This document shows, one piece after another, positions 34,136-42,021 of a stretch of 64,000 nucleotides of DNA. The translations under genes and the position numbers were made by a program. The notes below the pieces were generated by a model that was not told the origin of the DNA, did not search any database, and worked only from the letters and a program-made list of their open reading frames with translations. This stretch comes from CAZCSK01 sp964501265 (GTDB taxonomy: Bacteria > Actinomycetota > CADDZG01 > JAHWKV01), in contig CAZCSK010000004.1 in NCBI GenBank assembly GCA_964501265.1, positions 38,740-102,739 on the forward strand, read 5' to 3'. Every line of letters begins with the position of its first letter. Position 1 is the stretch's first letter.

Positions 34136-34753
34136 TCATGGTCGCGCTTTCGAGGTGCCGGGATCTGCCCGCTCTTCGAGGCGCTGGATAAGAACTGAAA
34201 TCCGTCTCAGGGCAGATCTGACCGGCAGTTTCTGGCGGTCGAAGCCGAGCAGCAAGAGCGCTTCGGCGCCCATAAACGCGATGCCCATCAGCGTCGCCGC
34301 CTCCTCGGGTGTGAAAGGCCCGAGCGGTCCGTGTTGTCTTTCGGCTTCCCGTGCCACCTCCGTAAGCAAATCCAACCATCCTTGGAGCAGTTGACGGGTC
34401 GCCGTCCCGATCTCAGGGTTGGACCAGCCGGCAGCAATCATCTCCTGCAGGACACGGACGAAGCCTGAGTCGAGGTCGTCCTCGAGGTAATCGCAGGCCT
34501 GCTCGTAGCGCTTCCAAAGGGGCGCATCCTGCGCATACATACGTGTCTGGCGGTCAAGGCGTCGATGGTTCTCCTCTTCGAGCAGGCTGAGGATAAGCCG
34601 TTGTTTCGAGCCGAAGTGATAGTGGAGCTGGCTAAGCGGGACCTGGGCAGCCTCGGCAACCTTGCGAGTTGACATCCCGGCATATCCCTTCGAGAGGAGT
34701 TGAGCCCTAGCTGCATCTAGGATCACGGTGCGGGTGGCTACGGTTGTCTCCAA
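34136..34753 (-). CDS. TetR-family transcriptional regulator
   Basis: A 205-residue repressor. VILDAARAQLLSKGYAGMSTRKVAEAAQVPLSQLHYHFGSKQRLI is the TetR helix-turn-helix (residues 10-55), and the rest is the helical ligand-binding and dimerisation domain with an additional C-terminal MGIAFMGAEALLLLGFDRQ helix. The start is TTG. It is divergent from the cupin/fusion operon, and a perfect 26-base dyad in that promoter is its likely operator; a partial GACCGACCGA site lies ahead of its own gene. It therefore probably represses the operon until an unknown ligand binds. Confidence 0.92.
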   Translation of the reverse strand: METTVATRTVILDAARAQLLSKGYAGMSTRKVAEAAQVPLSQLHYHFGSKQRLILSLLEEENHRRLDRQTRMYAQDAPLWKRYEQACDYLEDDLDSGFVRVLQEMIAAGWSNPEIGTATRQLLQGWLDLLTEVAREAERQHGPLGPFTPEEAATLMGIAFMGAEALLLLGFDRQKLPVRSALRRISVLIQRLEERADPGTSKARP

Positions 34754-34814
34754 GGCGGCGCTCCATTCTATTCGGCCGACCGACCGAGGTCTTCTAAGGA
34801 TTACATATCAACCC

Positions 34815-34843
34815 TTGACAAGCAAGCCCTGCAGGTGTAAAAG
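34815..34843 (+). promoter_or_regulatory. Sigma70-type promoter of the cupin/fusion operon
   Basis: A perfect TTGACA (34815-34820), a 17-base spacer and TAAAAG (34838-34843, 4 of 6 to TATAAT). The predicted start point falls at or inside the adjacent dyad, so repressor binding would block initiation. Confidence 0.65.
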
Positions 34844-34846
34844 TAC

Positions 34847-34872
34847 TTCAGTCGGTCGGCCGACCGACTGAA
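34847..34872. promoter_or_regulatory. Perfect 26-base palindrome, likely TetR operator
   Basis: The half site TTCAGTCGGTCGG is followed directly by its exact reverse complement. It starts four bases after the -10 element and lies between the divergent TetR gene and the operon it probably controls. A related run, TCGGCCGACCGACCGA, lies at 34772-34787, just ahead of the tetR start, and may be a weaker autoregulatory site. Confidence 0.8.
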
Positions 34873-34901
34873 GGAATGGACCCAAGGGAAGGAGAGAGAC
34901 A

Positions 34902-35261
34902 ATGATTTCGATCGAGGTGGATAAGCTGCCCGCAACGATCCTGAACGATAACGTCGATGTAAGAACCTCGGAGGTGGGGGAGATGACCGTGTCTTTCATC
35001 CGCCTAAAGGCGGGCACAGACCTGTCCCCGGCACTTGTTGGGCTCCCCGGCGATCTATGCCCCTGCCCACACTGGGGCTACATGCTCAAGGGTCGCGTCC
35101 TAATGAAGACTAAGGATGGCGACCAGGTGTTCGAGGCGGGAAAGCCCTTTTACTGGGGACCGGGCCACGCGCCGGTCGCGCTCGAAGACTCTGAATATGT
35201 CGACTTCTCGCCCACCGAGGAATTCGCAGCCGTGATCCGGCACCTCAAGGGCGAGTCCTAG
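34902..35261 (+). CDS. Cupin-domain protein
   Basis: A 119-residue single cupin (small beta barrel). PCPHWGYMLKGRVLMKTKDGDQVFEAGKPFYWGPGHAP covers the two cupin motifs; metal-binding histidines are reduced to HWG and GHAP, so it may bind a small molecule rather than act as a full metalloenzyme. GGAGAGAG lies 5-12 bases upstream of the ATG. It is followed within 4 bases by the hydrolase-glycosyltransferase fusion, with which it must share a function. It could bind the compound that the fusion modifies. Confidence 0.85.
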   Translation: MISIEVDKLPATILNDNVDVRTSEVGEMTVSFIRLKAGTDLSPALVGLPGDLCPCPHWGYMLKGRVLMKTKDGDQVFEAGKPFYWGPGHAPVALEDSEYVDFSPTEEFAAVIRHLKGES

Positions 35262-35265
35262 CAAT

Positions 35266-37359
35266 ATGCGCGCGCGGTACCCAGACTCGGACGGCTATGT
35301 CGAGCGCGAAGGCGTCAAGATCGCGTTCGAGGTCTTCGGGACTGGCGAGAAGACGATCCTGTTTCTGCCGACATGGTCGGTCGTCCATTCTCGCTACTGG
35401 AAGATGCAGGTCCCTTACCTATCGCGCTATGCGCGCGTCATTACCTTCGACCCTCGGGGCAACGGGCGCTCCGACCGGCCCGTGGGCGCCGAGGCCTATG
35501 CCCGTGCGCAATTCGCGGCCGACGCACTCGCTGTTCTCGATGCCGCTGGCGTCGATAGTGCGTCCGTGGTGTGTCTATCAACCGGAGCGAATCACGCCTT
35601 ACTGATGGCCGCCGAGCATCCCGATCGGGTCGAAGCGGTCGCGTTCATCGCGCCGGCCACCCCGCTAGGTGGGATGACGGGCGGCCGAAGCTATCCCTTC
35701 GACGAAGTCCTGGATACCGACGTTGGGTGGGCGAAGTTCAACGCCCACTTCTGGCGGCGCGACTACGACGGCTTCCTGAAGTTCTTCTTCGATAACAACT
35801 TCACCGAACCCTACTCATCCAAGCCGCTCGAGGACGCATTGGTGTGGGCCCACGAGACCACTCCCGAGATCCTCATCGACACGATCCATGGCGGGGGGAT
35901 CGGGTTGGATGAAGCGACCGCCCGAGACCTCTGCGCTCGTGTTCGATGTCCAGTGCTCGTGATCCAGGGCACAGAGGATGCCATCACGGGTCCCGACAAA
36001 GGAGTCGCGCTTGCCGAGGCCCTGGATGCCCAGATCGTGATGATGGAAGGATCGGGGCACAGCCCCCACACCCGCGATCCCGTCAAGGTGAATGTCATTC
36101 TTCGGGACTTCTTCGGTCTTGCCCCGCTCCCGGTCAGGTGGACGCGGGGCCGGACCCGGCAGAAGCGCGCGCTCTTCGTCTCGTCGCCGATCGGTCTGGG
36201 CCACGCCCGGCGCGATGCAGCCATCGCCGACGAGCTAAGGAAGATCCATCCCGATCTCCAGATCCAATGGCTCGCGCAGTACCCAGTGACGATGGCGCTC
36301 GAGCAGCGCGGCGAACAGATCCACTCAGCATCGCATCTGTTATCGAGCGAGGTCGAACACATCGATAGCGAGTCAGGCGAACACGACCTGCACATCTTCC
36401 AGGCGTGGCGGAATATGGATGAGATCCTGCTGGCGAACTTCATGACGTTCCACGACCTCGTCGAGCACGAGCAGTTCGACCTGTGGATCGGTGACGAGGC
36501 CTGGGATCTGGATCACTATCTGCATGAGAACCCCGAACAAAAGGGCGCGCCGTTCGTGTGGCTCACCGACTTCGTTGGCTGGCTCCCGATGCCTGAAGGC
36601 GGTGAGCGAGAAGCGTTCCTATCTGCTGATTACAACGCCGAGATGATCGAGCACATCGCCCGTTACCCGCGACTGCGGGATCGCTCGATCTTCGTCGGTA
36701 GTCCAGACGACATCGTGCCCGACCGTTTCGGCCCCGAACTCCCCAATATCCGCGAGTGGACGGAGCAGCACTACGACTTTTCCGGGTACGTAACCGGTTT
36801 CGAGCCCGCCGAGCTGGCCGACCGCGAACGGCTCCGGGACCGACTCGGTTACCGGCCGGAGGAGAAAGTCTGCATCGTCACTGTTGGAGGATCGGGCGTT
36901 GGCGCGCATCTGCTGCGACGAACTATGGCGGCGTTCCCGGAGGCGAAGCGCCGCGTTCCGGGGCTCCGCATGGTGGTTGTCGCGGGGCCGCGAATCGACC
37001 CCTCCTTGCTCCCGAGCGATGAAGGCGTCGAGGTTCGCTCCTACATGCCTGAGCTATATCGTCATCTCGCCGCGTGCGATATCGCGGTCGTTCAAGGTGG
37101 CCTAACCACATGTATGGAGCTGACCGCTAATCGCCGCCCGTTCCTGTTCTTTCCCCTTCGCAATCACTTCGAACAGAACTTCCACGTGCGGCACCGGCTG
37201 GAGCGCTACCGGGCCGGGCGCTGCATGGACTTCGGTGAGTCAACGCCTGAACTGATCGCCTCGGCGATCGCCGAGGAGCTCGGCCGGGAACTGACCTACC
37301 GCCCCGTCGAGTCCGATGGTGCCGCGCGAGCTGCCGCAATGATTGCGCAGCTTATCTAG
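35266..37359 (+). CDS. Alpha/beta hydrolase fused to a GT-B glycosyltransferase
   Basis: A 697-residue two-domain protein. Residues 10-285 are an alpha/beta hydrolase with nucleophile S105 (VVCLSTGANH, the usual first glycine of the elbow being cysteine), acid D238 (QGTEDAIT) and H265 (GSGHSPH). Residues 300-697 are a glycosyltransferase of the MurG/UGT-like GT-B class, with SSPIGLGHARRDAAIADEL at its start and VVQGGLTTCMELTANRRP and FFPLRNHFEQNFH as the donor-binding end. No signal or membrane segment is seen. The domain order suggests cleavage and glycosyl transfer on one substrate, perhaps detoxification of a foreign compound, since a TetR regulator with a clean operator controls it. This is inference. 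Confidence 0.85.
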   Translation: MRARYPDSDGYVEREGVKIAFEVFGTGEKTILFLPTWSVVHSRYWKMQVPYLSRYARVITFDPRGNGRSDRPVGAEAYARAQFAADALAVLDAAGVDSASVVCLSTGANHALLMAAEHPDRVEAVAFIAPATPLGGMTGGRSYPFDEVLDTDVGWAKFNAHFWRRDYDGFLKFFFDNNFTEPYSSKPLEDALVWAHETTPEILIDTIHGGGIGLDEATARDLCARVRCPVLVIQGTEDAITGPDKGVALAEALDAQIVMMEGSGHSPHTRDPVKVNVILRDFFGLAPLPVRWTRGRTRQKRALFVSSPIGLGHARRDAAIADELRKIHPDLQIQWLAQYPVTMALEQRGEQIHSASHLLSSEVEHIDSESGEHDLHIFQAWRNMDEILLANFMTFHDLVEHEQFDLWIGDEAWDLDHYLHENPEQKGAPFVWLTDFVGWLPMPEGGEREAFLSADYNAEMIEHIARYPRLRDRSIFVGSPDDIVPDRFGPELPNIREWTEQHYDFSGYVTGFEPAELADRERLRDRLGYRPEEKVCIVTVGGSGVGAHLLRRTMAAFPEAKRRVPGLRMVVVAGPRIDPSLLPSDEGVEVRSYMPELYRHLAACDIAVVQGGLTTCMELTANRRPFLFFPLRNHFEQNFHVRHRLERYRAGRCMDFGESTPELIASAIAEELGRELTYRPVESDGAARAAAMIAQLI

Positions 37360-37514
37360 GCACATAAACGGAGATCCGGCAAGGCGGAGTCCGTTCCCTA
37401 CGGGCCACCACGTTCGGCGCCATGCGCGTGCCCCGAGAGTCTCCTGGCGCCTCAACGTGGCCCTACGGCAACAGCCTCCGCCTTGCCTTTGCTATATGTC
37501 TAAGATGGAAGCCG

Positions 37515-38489
37515 ATGGAAACCGAAGGATCGCTGAACCTCGCTGCCGGTTTGTTGCCAAAGGCTTATTTGACCGGCCCCGACACGGCTGAAGCGGCGGG
37601 CATCGACCATGACCTGGCCGAGCGGTTCTGGCATGCCGTGGGAATGCCCAGACTCGACAAAGATACGGTGGCTTTTTCCGAGGCCGACGTTGACGCGCTC
37701 ATTCGTCTAAGGACGATGTTGGACGCGGGTTACCCGATCGAAGACCTGATCACGACGTCGCGTCTTGTCGGCCGCGCGATGTCGCGCATTTCCGACGCAC
37801 ACACCAGATCGTTTCGTGACCGGCTCGTCGGACCGCTTCTGGCTGGTGGACCTGACGAAGCGGGACAAGCGGCAGCTCTCGTGCGGCACGTTGTCGATCT
37901 CGTGGCACCGCTGATGGAATACTCGTATCGAAGGCATATCGACGCCGCGCTGCAGAATCTTGTCCTGTCTGAGTCCGACGAGTTGAGCGAAAAGCTAGCG
38001 GCAGGTTTCACGGACCTAGTTGCATTTTCGAAACTGGTCGACGAGTTGCAAGAGAGCGAGCTGAGCAATCTGATCGAGCGTTTTGAAGCCGTGGTCATGG
38101 ACGTGTGCCTTGATACCGGTGTTCGCCTTGTGAAGATAGTGGGTGATTCGGCCCTCTTCGTGTCGCCCGAACCGGTGCGCGCGCTGCAGGCGGCTCTCGC
38201 GATACTTGAGCGGGTCCAGGCAGACGAGATCTTGCCGGACGCACGGGCCGGATTGGACTACGGCGCGGTGGTGCCGAGAGCGGGGGACTACTTCGGCCGT
38301 CCGGTGAACGTCGCCTCGAGGATCACCGACGTGGCTCGGCCCGGAACGCTCGTCGCTTCCGAGGAATTTGTTGAAGCGCTCCCCGAGGGCGAAGTGGAAC
38401 TTTCGCGTATGAAGGCCCAACGCTTGAAGAACGTTGGGCGCGTGTCGCTGTTTAGGTTGAGGCCCTTTCTCGCAACTGAGGACAGCTGA
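37515..38489 (+). CDS. Class III adenylate cyclase with N-terminal regulatory domain (Rv2212-like)
   Basis: A 324-residue cyclase. The catalytic domain is C-terminal (about 165-315). GFTDLVAFSKLV carries the first metal aspartate, RLVKIVGDSALFV the substrate lysine and second aspartate (GDS instead of GDG), and YFGRPVNVASRITDVARPG the transition-state asparagine and arginine. All catalytic residues are present. The helical N-terminal half resembles the regulatory domain of M. tuberculosis Rv2212. I chose ATG 37515 because TGGAAG precedes it and the longer frame upstream lacks family similarity. Convergent with the slipin gene, 11 bases apart. Confidence 0.88.
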   Translation: METEGSLNLAAGLLPKAYLTGPDTAEAAGIDHDLAERFWHAVGMPRLDKDTVAFSEADVDALIRLRTMLDAGYPIEDLITTSRLVGRAMSRISDAHTRSFRDRLVGPLLAGGPDEAGQAAALVRHVVDLVAPLMEYSYRRHIDAALQNLVLSESDELSEKLAAGFTDLVAFSKLVDELQESELSNLIERFEAVVMDVCLDTGVRLVKIVGDSALFVSPEPVRALQAALAILERVQADEILPDARAGLDYGAVVPRAGDYFGRPVNVASRITDVARPGTLVASEEFVEALPEGEVELSRMKAQRLKNVGRVSLFRLRPFLATEDS

Positions 38490-38500
38490 TTCCGGGAGTC

Positions 38501-39397
38501 CTATTTAAAGGCTTTACCTGCCTGTCCCGCGACGTTGTGGAGCAAGGACGTAAGTTCGGTCGGAATTACGAACTTGGTCGACGGTGAGGCACCCAGCTCC
38601 TTGAGGGCCTGAAGGTACTGAAGGCTCATCGTATTTGCATCGACATCTTTAGCGGTTTCGAAGATCGTCCTTAGAGCCAGCGCGAATCCTTCCGCTGTAA
38701 GGATAGCGGCCTGCCGGTCGCCTTCGGCGTTCTCGATGGCCGACTGCCGGTAGCCCTCGGCATTCAAGATTGCCGACTGTTTGTTGCCCTCGGCGACCGT
38801 GATGGCCGCCTGCTTCGCGCCCTCGGCCTCAGTCACAACGGCCCGCCGCGTGCGCTCCGCCGACATCTGACGGGTCATCGCGTCCTGCACCTGGGGGGGC
38901 GGAATGATCTCGCGGATCTCGACGTTGGTGACCTTCACTCCCCAACGCTCGGTGATCTCATCGAGCTTGACTCGTAGCACCTCGTTCATCTTTTCACGTT
39001 CAGCCAAAACGTCGTCCAAAGTCATGTCACCGACCACGGATCGAAGCGTTGTTGCGGAGATGTTCTGCGCGGCCCCCGCGAAGTATTGAACTTCCAACAC
39101 CGACATCACCGCGTCGACAACTTTGTAGAAAACGATGAAATCGATGGAGATGGTGGCGTTGTCCTTTGTAATGCCGGCCTGGTGTGGAATCTCAAGGTAC
39201 AGCTCCCGAAGATCAACACTGACGGCGCGATCGATGAGGGGAATCAAGATGACGACGCCCGGACCCTTGGTTCCGATGCTGCGTCCAAGCCGGAACACCA
39301 CGAGCCGCTGATACTCGCGTACGATCTTTAGCGTATTGGCAAGCAAAATGATTGCGAGCACGAGGACGATTCCCAACCCAACTGCGGTTCCGTTCAC
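38501..39397 (-). CDS. Slipin/stomatin-like SPFH-domain protein
   Basis: A 298-residue membrane-associated scaffold. An N-terminal helix (residues 4-23) anchors it; the SPFH domain follows (REYQRLVVFRLGRSIGTKGPG, VDLRELYLEIPHQAGITKDNATISID), then an Ala/Glu-rich coiled coil with repeated EGxRQxAIxxAEG units (195-245). SPFH proteins oligomerise and recruit the NfeD protease, which often cleaves their C-terminus. Here the nfeD gene is immediately upstream and the GTG start overlaps its stop, the classical pair. Confidence 0.93.
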   Translation of the reverse strand: MNGTAVGLGIVLVLAIILLANTLKIVREYQRLVVFRLGRSIGTKGPGVVILIPLIDRAVSVDLRELYLEIPHQAGITKDNATISIDFIVFYKVVDAVMSVLEVQYFAGAAQNISATTLRSVVGDMTLDDVLAEREKMNEVLRVKLDEITERWGVKVTNVEIREIIPPPQVQDAMTRQMSAERTRRAVVTEAEGAKQAAITVAEGNKQSAILNAEGYRQSAIENAEGDRQAAILTAEGFALALRTIFETAKDVDANTMSLQYLQALKELGASPSTKFVIPTELTSLLHNVAGQAGKAFK

Positions 39398-40692
39398 TGT
39401 TGATCTCCTTCCGTTGGTTCGACTTCAAGTTTCAAACCCTTGATGGCGACGACTCTGACTTTGTTGCCCTTTGCGATTGGGGTCGGCGCGGTTGCCGACC
39501 AGGATTCAGATGCTATGTGCACGACACCCTCTGGCGCGATGTCGGTTGTTACGTAACCGGTTGCGCCGACCATCCGCTCGTAACCCTGGGCCGGCGGGAG
39601 GCGCCGGGCCTTGAGCGCGGCCTGCATTACGAAACTGAAGAAAACTCCCACCGATAGCGCTACGGGAATGATGACTGAAGGCGCGACGCGCGCGTCGGGC
39701 ACCGAGCGGTCGAACAGCAGTAGTCCGCCGACAATGAGCGTAGCTAGGCCCCCGAACGTCGCGATGCCGACGCCAGGGTTTTTCAGTTCCACCAAGAAGA
39801 AGCCAACCGAGGCGACGAGCAGAACGACACCGACCAACTGAACGGGCAGCATACCGAATGCAGCGAAAGCCGCCACAAGCAGGACTACTCCGAGAATTCC
39901 GGGAACCGATACGCCGGGATGGAGTATTTCGATGACGATTAGGACAAGGCCCGCATAGAAAAAGATAAATGCAAGATTGGGGCTGAAGAGCGGGTGTACG
40001 AGACGGGCCCCAGGGCCGAGGTCCCTTTGCCTGATTGTGGCTCCGGCCGTCTGCAGTGTCGTTTGTTTGCCTCCACCGACGGTGACGACGCGACCGTCGG
40101 CCTGGTTGAGCAAAGAGCCGACGGAAGGTGCGATGTAATCGATCACTTTCGAATCAAGGGCCTCCTGGGCCGAGACGCTGACCGATTCGCGAACCATCCG
40201 TTCAGCGAGGTCGGCATTGCGGCCGCGCTGCTCGGCGAGACTTCGGATGAATGCGGCAGCGTCGTTGGTGGCTTTGTCACTTTCGATAGCCCCCGTTACG
40301 CCGACCGGGTGCGCAGCGCCGACATTTGTGCCGGGCGCCATGGCCGCGATGGGACACGAGATCAAAATGACCGCGCCGGCCGAGGCAGCGCGGGCCCCCT
40401 CTGGGGCGACGTAACAGATCACGGGAACGCGGGCGCCGAGAACTGCTTGCACGATCTTTCGCATCGACGATTCAAGCCCGCCCGGTGTGTCGATGGTGAT
40501 GAGCACTGCGCTTGCACCTGCAGCCTCGGCTTCTTCGATGCCGGACTTGATGTAGGAGAGTTCGAACGGATCAACGACTCCCTCGAGGTCCAGTTGGACG
40601 ATTTCGCTCGGGGCCTTCGCCTGGCTCGCAAGGGGAAGGAGCAACGCTCCCAAGCCGAGGGTGGCGGTGATGATTCCCCGTAACGCTTTCAC
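39394..40692 (-). CDS. NfeD-family membrane serine protease
   Basis: A 432-residue full-length NfeD. A signal peptide (1-25) is followed by the ClpP-like protease domain: TIDTPGGLESSM, the nucleophile serine in GARAASAG, GTNVGAAHP, and the lysine in ESDKATND aligned with K138 of archaeal PH1510. Four to five membrane helices (about 235-350) and the C-terminal OB domain (GATGYVTTDIAPEGVVHI) complete it. It cleaves the hydrophobic tail of its SPFH partner, encoded next. It is the reference against which the truncated copy at 3.1 kb is judged. Confidence 0.93.
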   Translation of the reverse strand: MKALRGIITATLGLGALLLPLASQAKAPSEIVQLDLEGVVDPFELSYIKSGIEEAEAAGASAVLITIDTPGGLESSMRKIVQAVLGARVPVICYVAPEGARAASAGAVILISCPIAAMAPGTNVGAAHPVGVTGAIESDKATNDAAAFIRSLAEQRGRNADLAERMVRESVSVSAQEALDSKVIDYIAPSVGSLLNQADGRVVTVGGGKQTTLQTAGATIRQRDLGPGARLVHPLFSPNLAFIFFYAGLVLIVIEILHPGVSVPGILGVVLLVAAFAAFGMLPVQLVGVVLLVASVGFFLVELKNPGVGIATFGGLATLIVGGLLLFDRSVPDARVAPSVIIPVALSVGVFFSFVMQAALKARRLPPAQGYERMVGATGYVTTDIAPEGVVHIASESWSATAPTPIAKGNKVRVVAIKGLKLEVEPTEGDQQ

Positions 40693-40720
40693 CTAACGAA
40701 TCATCTCACGACGACCCTTC

Positions 40721-40740
40721 CGGGGGCGCGTGTCTCAGAT
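40721..40740. repeat. Dispersed repeat R2, copy at the end of the beta-propeller gene
   Basis: CGGGGGCGCGTGTCTCAGA, the same 17-base core as the three copies near 44.5 kb. It includes the stop codon of the beta-propeller gene (TGA read on the minus strand) and separates it from the nfeD operon. Confidence 0.75.
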
Positions 40741-42021
40741 TCTTCCAGCCCGATTTGTCCGATTCCTCATGCGCCGTGCGATGAGCAGAATGGCCCCGAA
40801 GATCACGAGAACGATCAACAGGGCCTCAAGCACGGACTTGACGGCGCTCGGGTTTTCGGGCTTCACAAGCTTGCCAGTGGGGTCGTGTTCGTAGGCGTAG
40901 AGACCCTCATTCGTGTTGCGGGTGCCAAAGTAGAATCGCTCCGAGTCGGCGGCGCCCGTATATGCCCAGCCGCCCGGGTCGTCAGACCAGAGCAGCTTGC
41001 CATCTCGGGCATCTACTGCAAAAACGCGGCCCGAACTTCCCCCGATGAAGACCGTGTTGCCCGCCACAACCGGGAAGGATTGGTCAAAGACGCCCTCGGT
41101 GTTCTTGTTACTCAGGAACCACTTTCGTTTTCCCGTCTTGCCATCGAGACGATAGAAGTTGCCGATACGGTCCACCAGGAACACATCGCCGAACGCGATG
41201 GCAGGGGAATTGCGAACGCTGAACTTGTCCACCACAGGCGACTTCCAGATCTCCTTGCCGGTCTTTACATCGAGCGCGTACGCGAAGAAATCCCCTCCGC
41301 CGATGATCACTTTGTCCTCCAGGATGGAAGGCGAACTGTTGGACTCCTTCTGCGGCGCGCGCCAGACCTCCTGTCCGGTTGCAGCGTCGAGCGCGAAGAT
41401 CCTGGTAACGCTGGTGTCGAACGCGTCGGCAGTGAAGACCACGATGCCGTCTGAAACGACTGGGATAGAACCAGGTTCAAACTCAGGAGTCGTGGCCTTC
41501 CAAATCAGGCTTCCATCTGTGGCATTAAGGCAATAAAGAGCCTGAGTCCGAATGGAGCCAAAGAAGAGCCTGCCTTCATGAAGGGTGGGCGAGACCTCTA
41601 GCTCATCCTCGGCTTGAAACCGCCAAATCTCCTTTCCCGTTTGCCGGTCGAGAGCAAGCATTAGATTGGGTGGTACGGGGACGTATACAGCCGCATCGTC
41701 AACCGCGGGGGCGGCGATCTCTTGACCTCCTACCGGGTGGGTGTACCACAACCTTTTCCCCGTTTTGGCTTCGACGGCAATTACGCCTGGACCTGAACTT
41801 GCATATACCGTCCCGCCGAAAACAACCGGCCAGGTTGTGAAGTTGGTCTTTAGGTCGTTGGGAGTCGCGAACCAGGCTTTTCTCAGGGGGGCCTCGGGTC
41901 CCTGTTCGGAAAAGCCCGTGTGGCTAGAATCTTTTTGGACCATTGCCCAATCGCCCGGCCCAGCGAGTGATCCCATTGCCAGGGCAACAACGGCCGCCAG
42001 CGCGGTAACCGTCCTCTTCAA
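40735..42021 (-). CDS. PQQ-type beta-propeller membrane protein (BamB-like)
   Basis: A 428-residue exported protein. A signal sequence (TVTALAAVVALAMGSLA) is followed by about seven blades with the repeat pattern DxxTGxxxW (EAKTGKRLWYT, DRQTGKEIWRF, NATDGSLIWKA, DAATGQEVWRA, DVKTGKEIWKS, DGKTGKRKWFL, DARDGKLLWSD), and a C-terminal membrane helix (VLEALLIVLVIFGAILL) with a basic tail. I chose the TTG at 42021, which gives a TTGA overlap with the upstream stop and puts the signal sequence first. It probably binds proteins at the outer membrane face, coupled with the hydrolase upstream. Confidence 0.88.
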   Translation of the reverse strand: MKRTVTALAAVVALAMGSLAGPGDWAMVQKDSSHTGFSEQGPEAPLRKAWFATPNDLKTNFTTWPVVFGGTVYASSGPGVIAVEAKTGKRLWYTHPVGGQEIAAPAVDDAAVYVPVPPNLMLALDRQTGKEIWRFQAEDELEVSPTLHEGRLFFGSIRTQALYCLNATDGSLIWKATTPEFEPGSIPVVSDGIVVFTADAFDTSVTRIFALDAATGQEVWRAPQKESNSSPSILEDKVIIGGGDFFAYALDVKTGKEIWKSPVVDKFSVRNSPAIAFGDVFLVDRIGNFYRLDGKTGKRKWFLSNKNTEGVFDQSFPVVAGNTVFIGGSSGRVFAVDARDGKLLWSDDPGGWAYTGAADSERFYFGTRNTNEGLYAYEHDPTGKLVKPENPSAVKSVLEALLIVLVIFGAILLIARRMRNRTNRAGRI

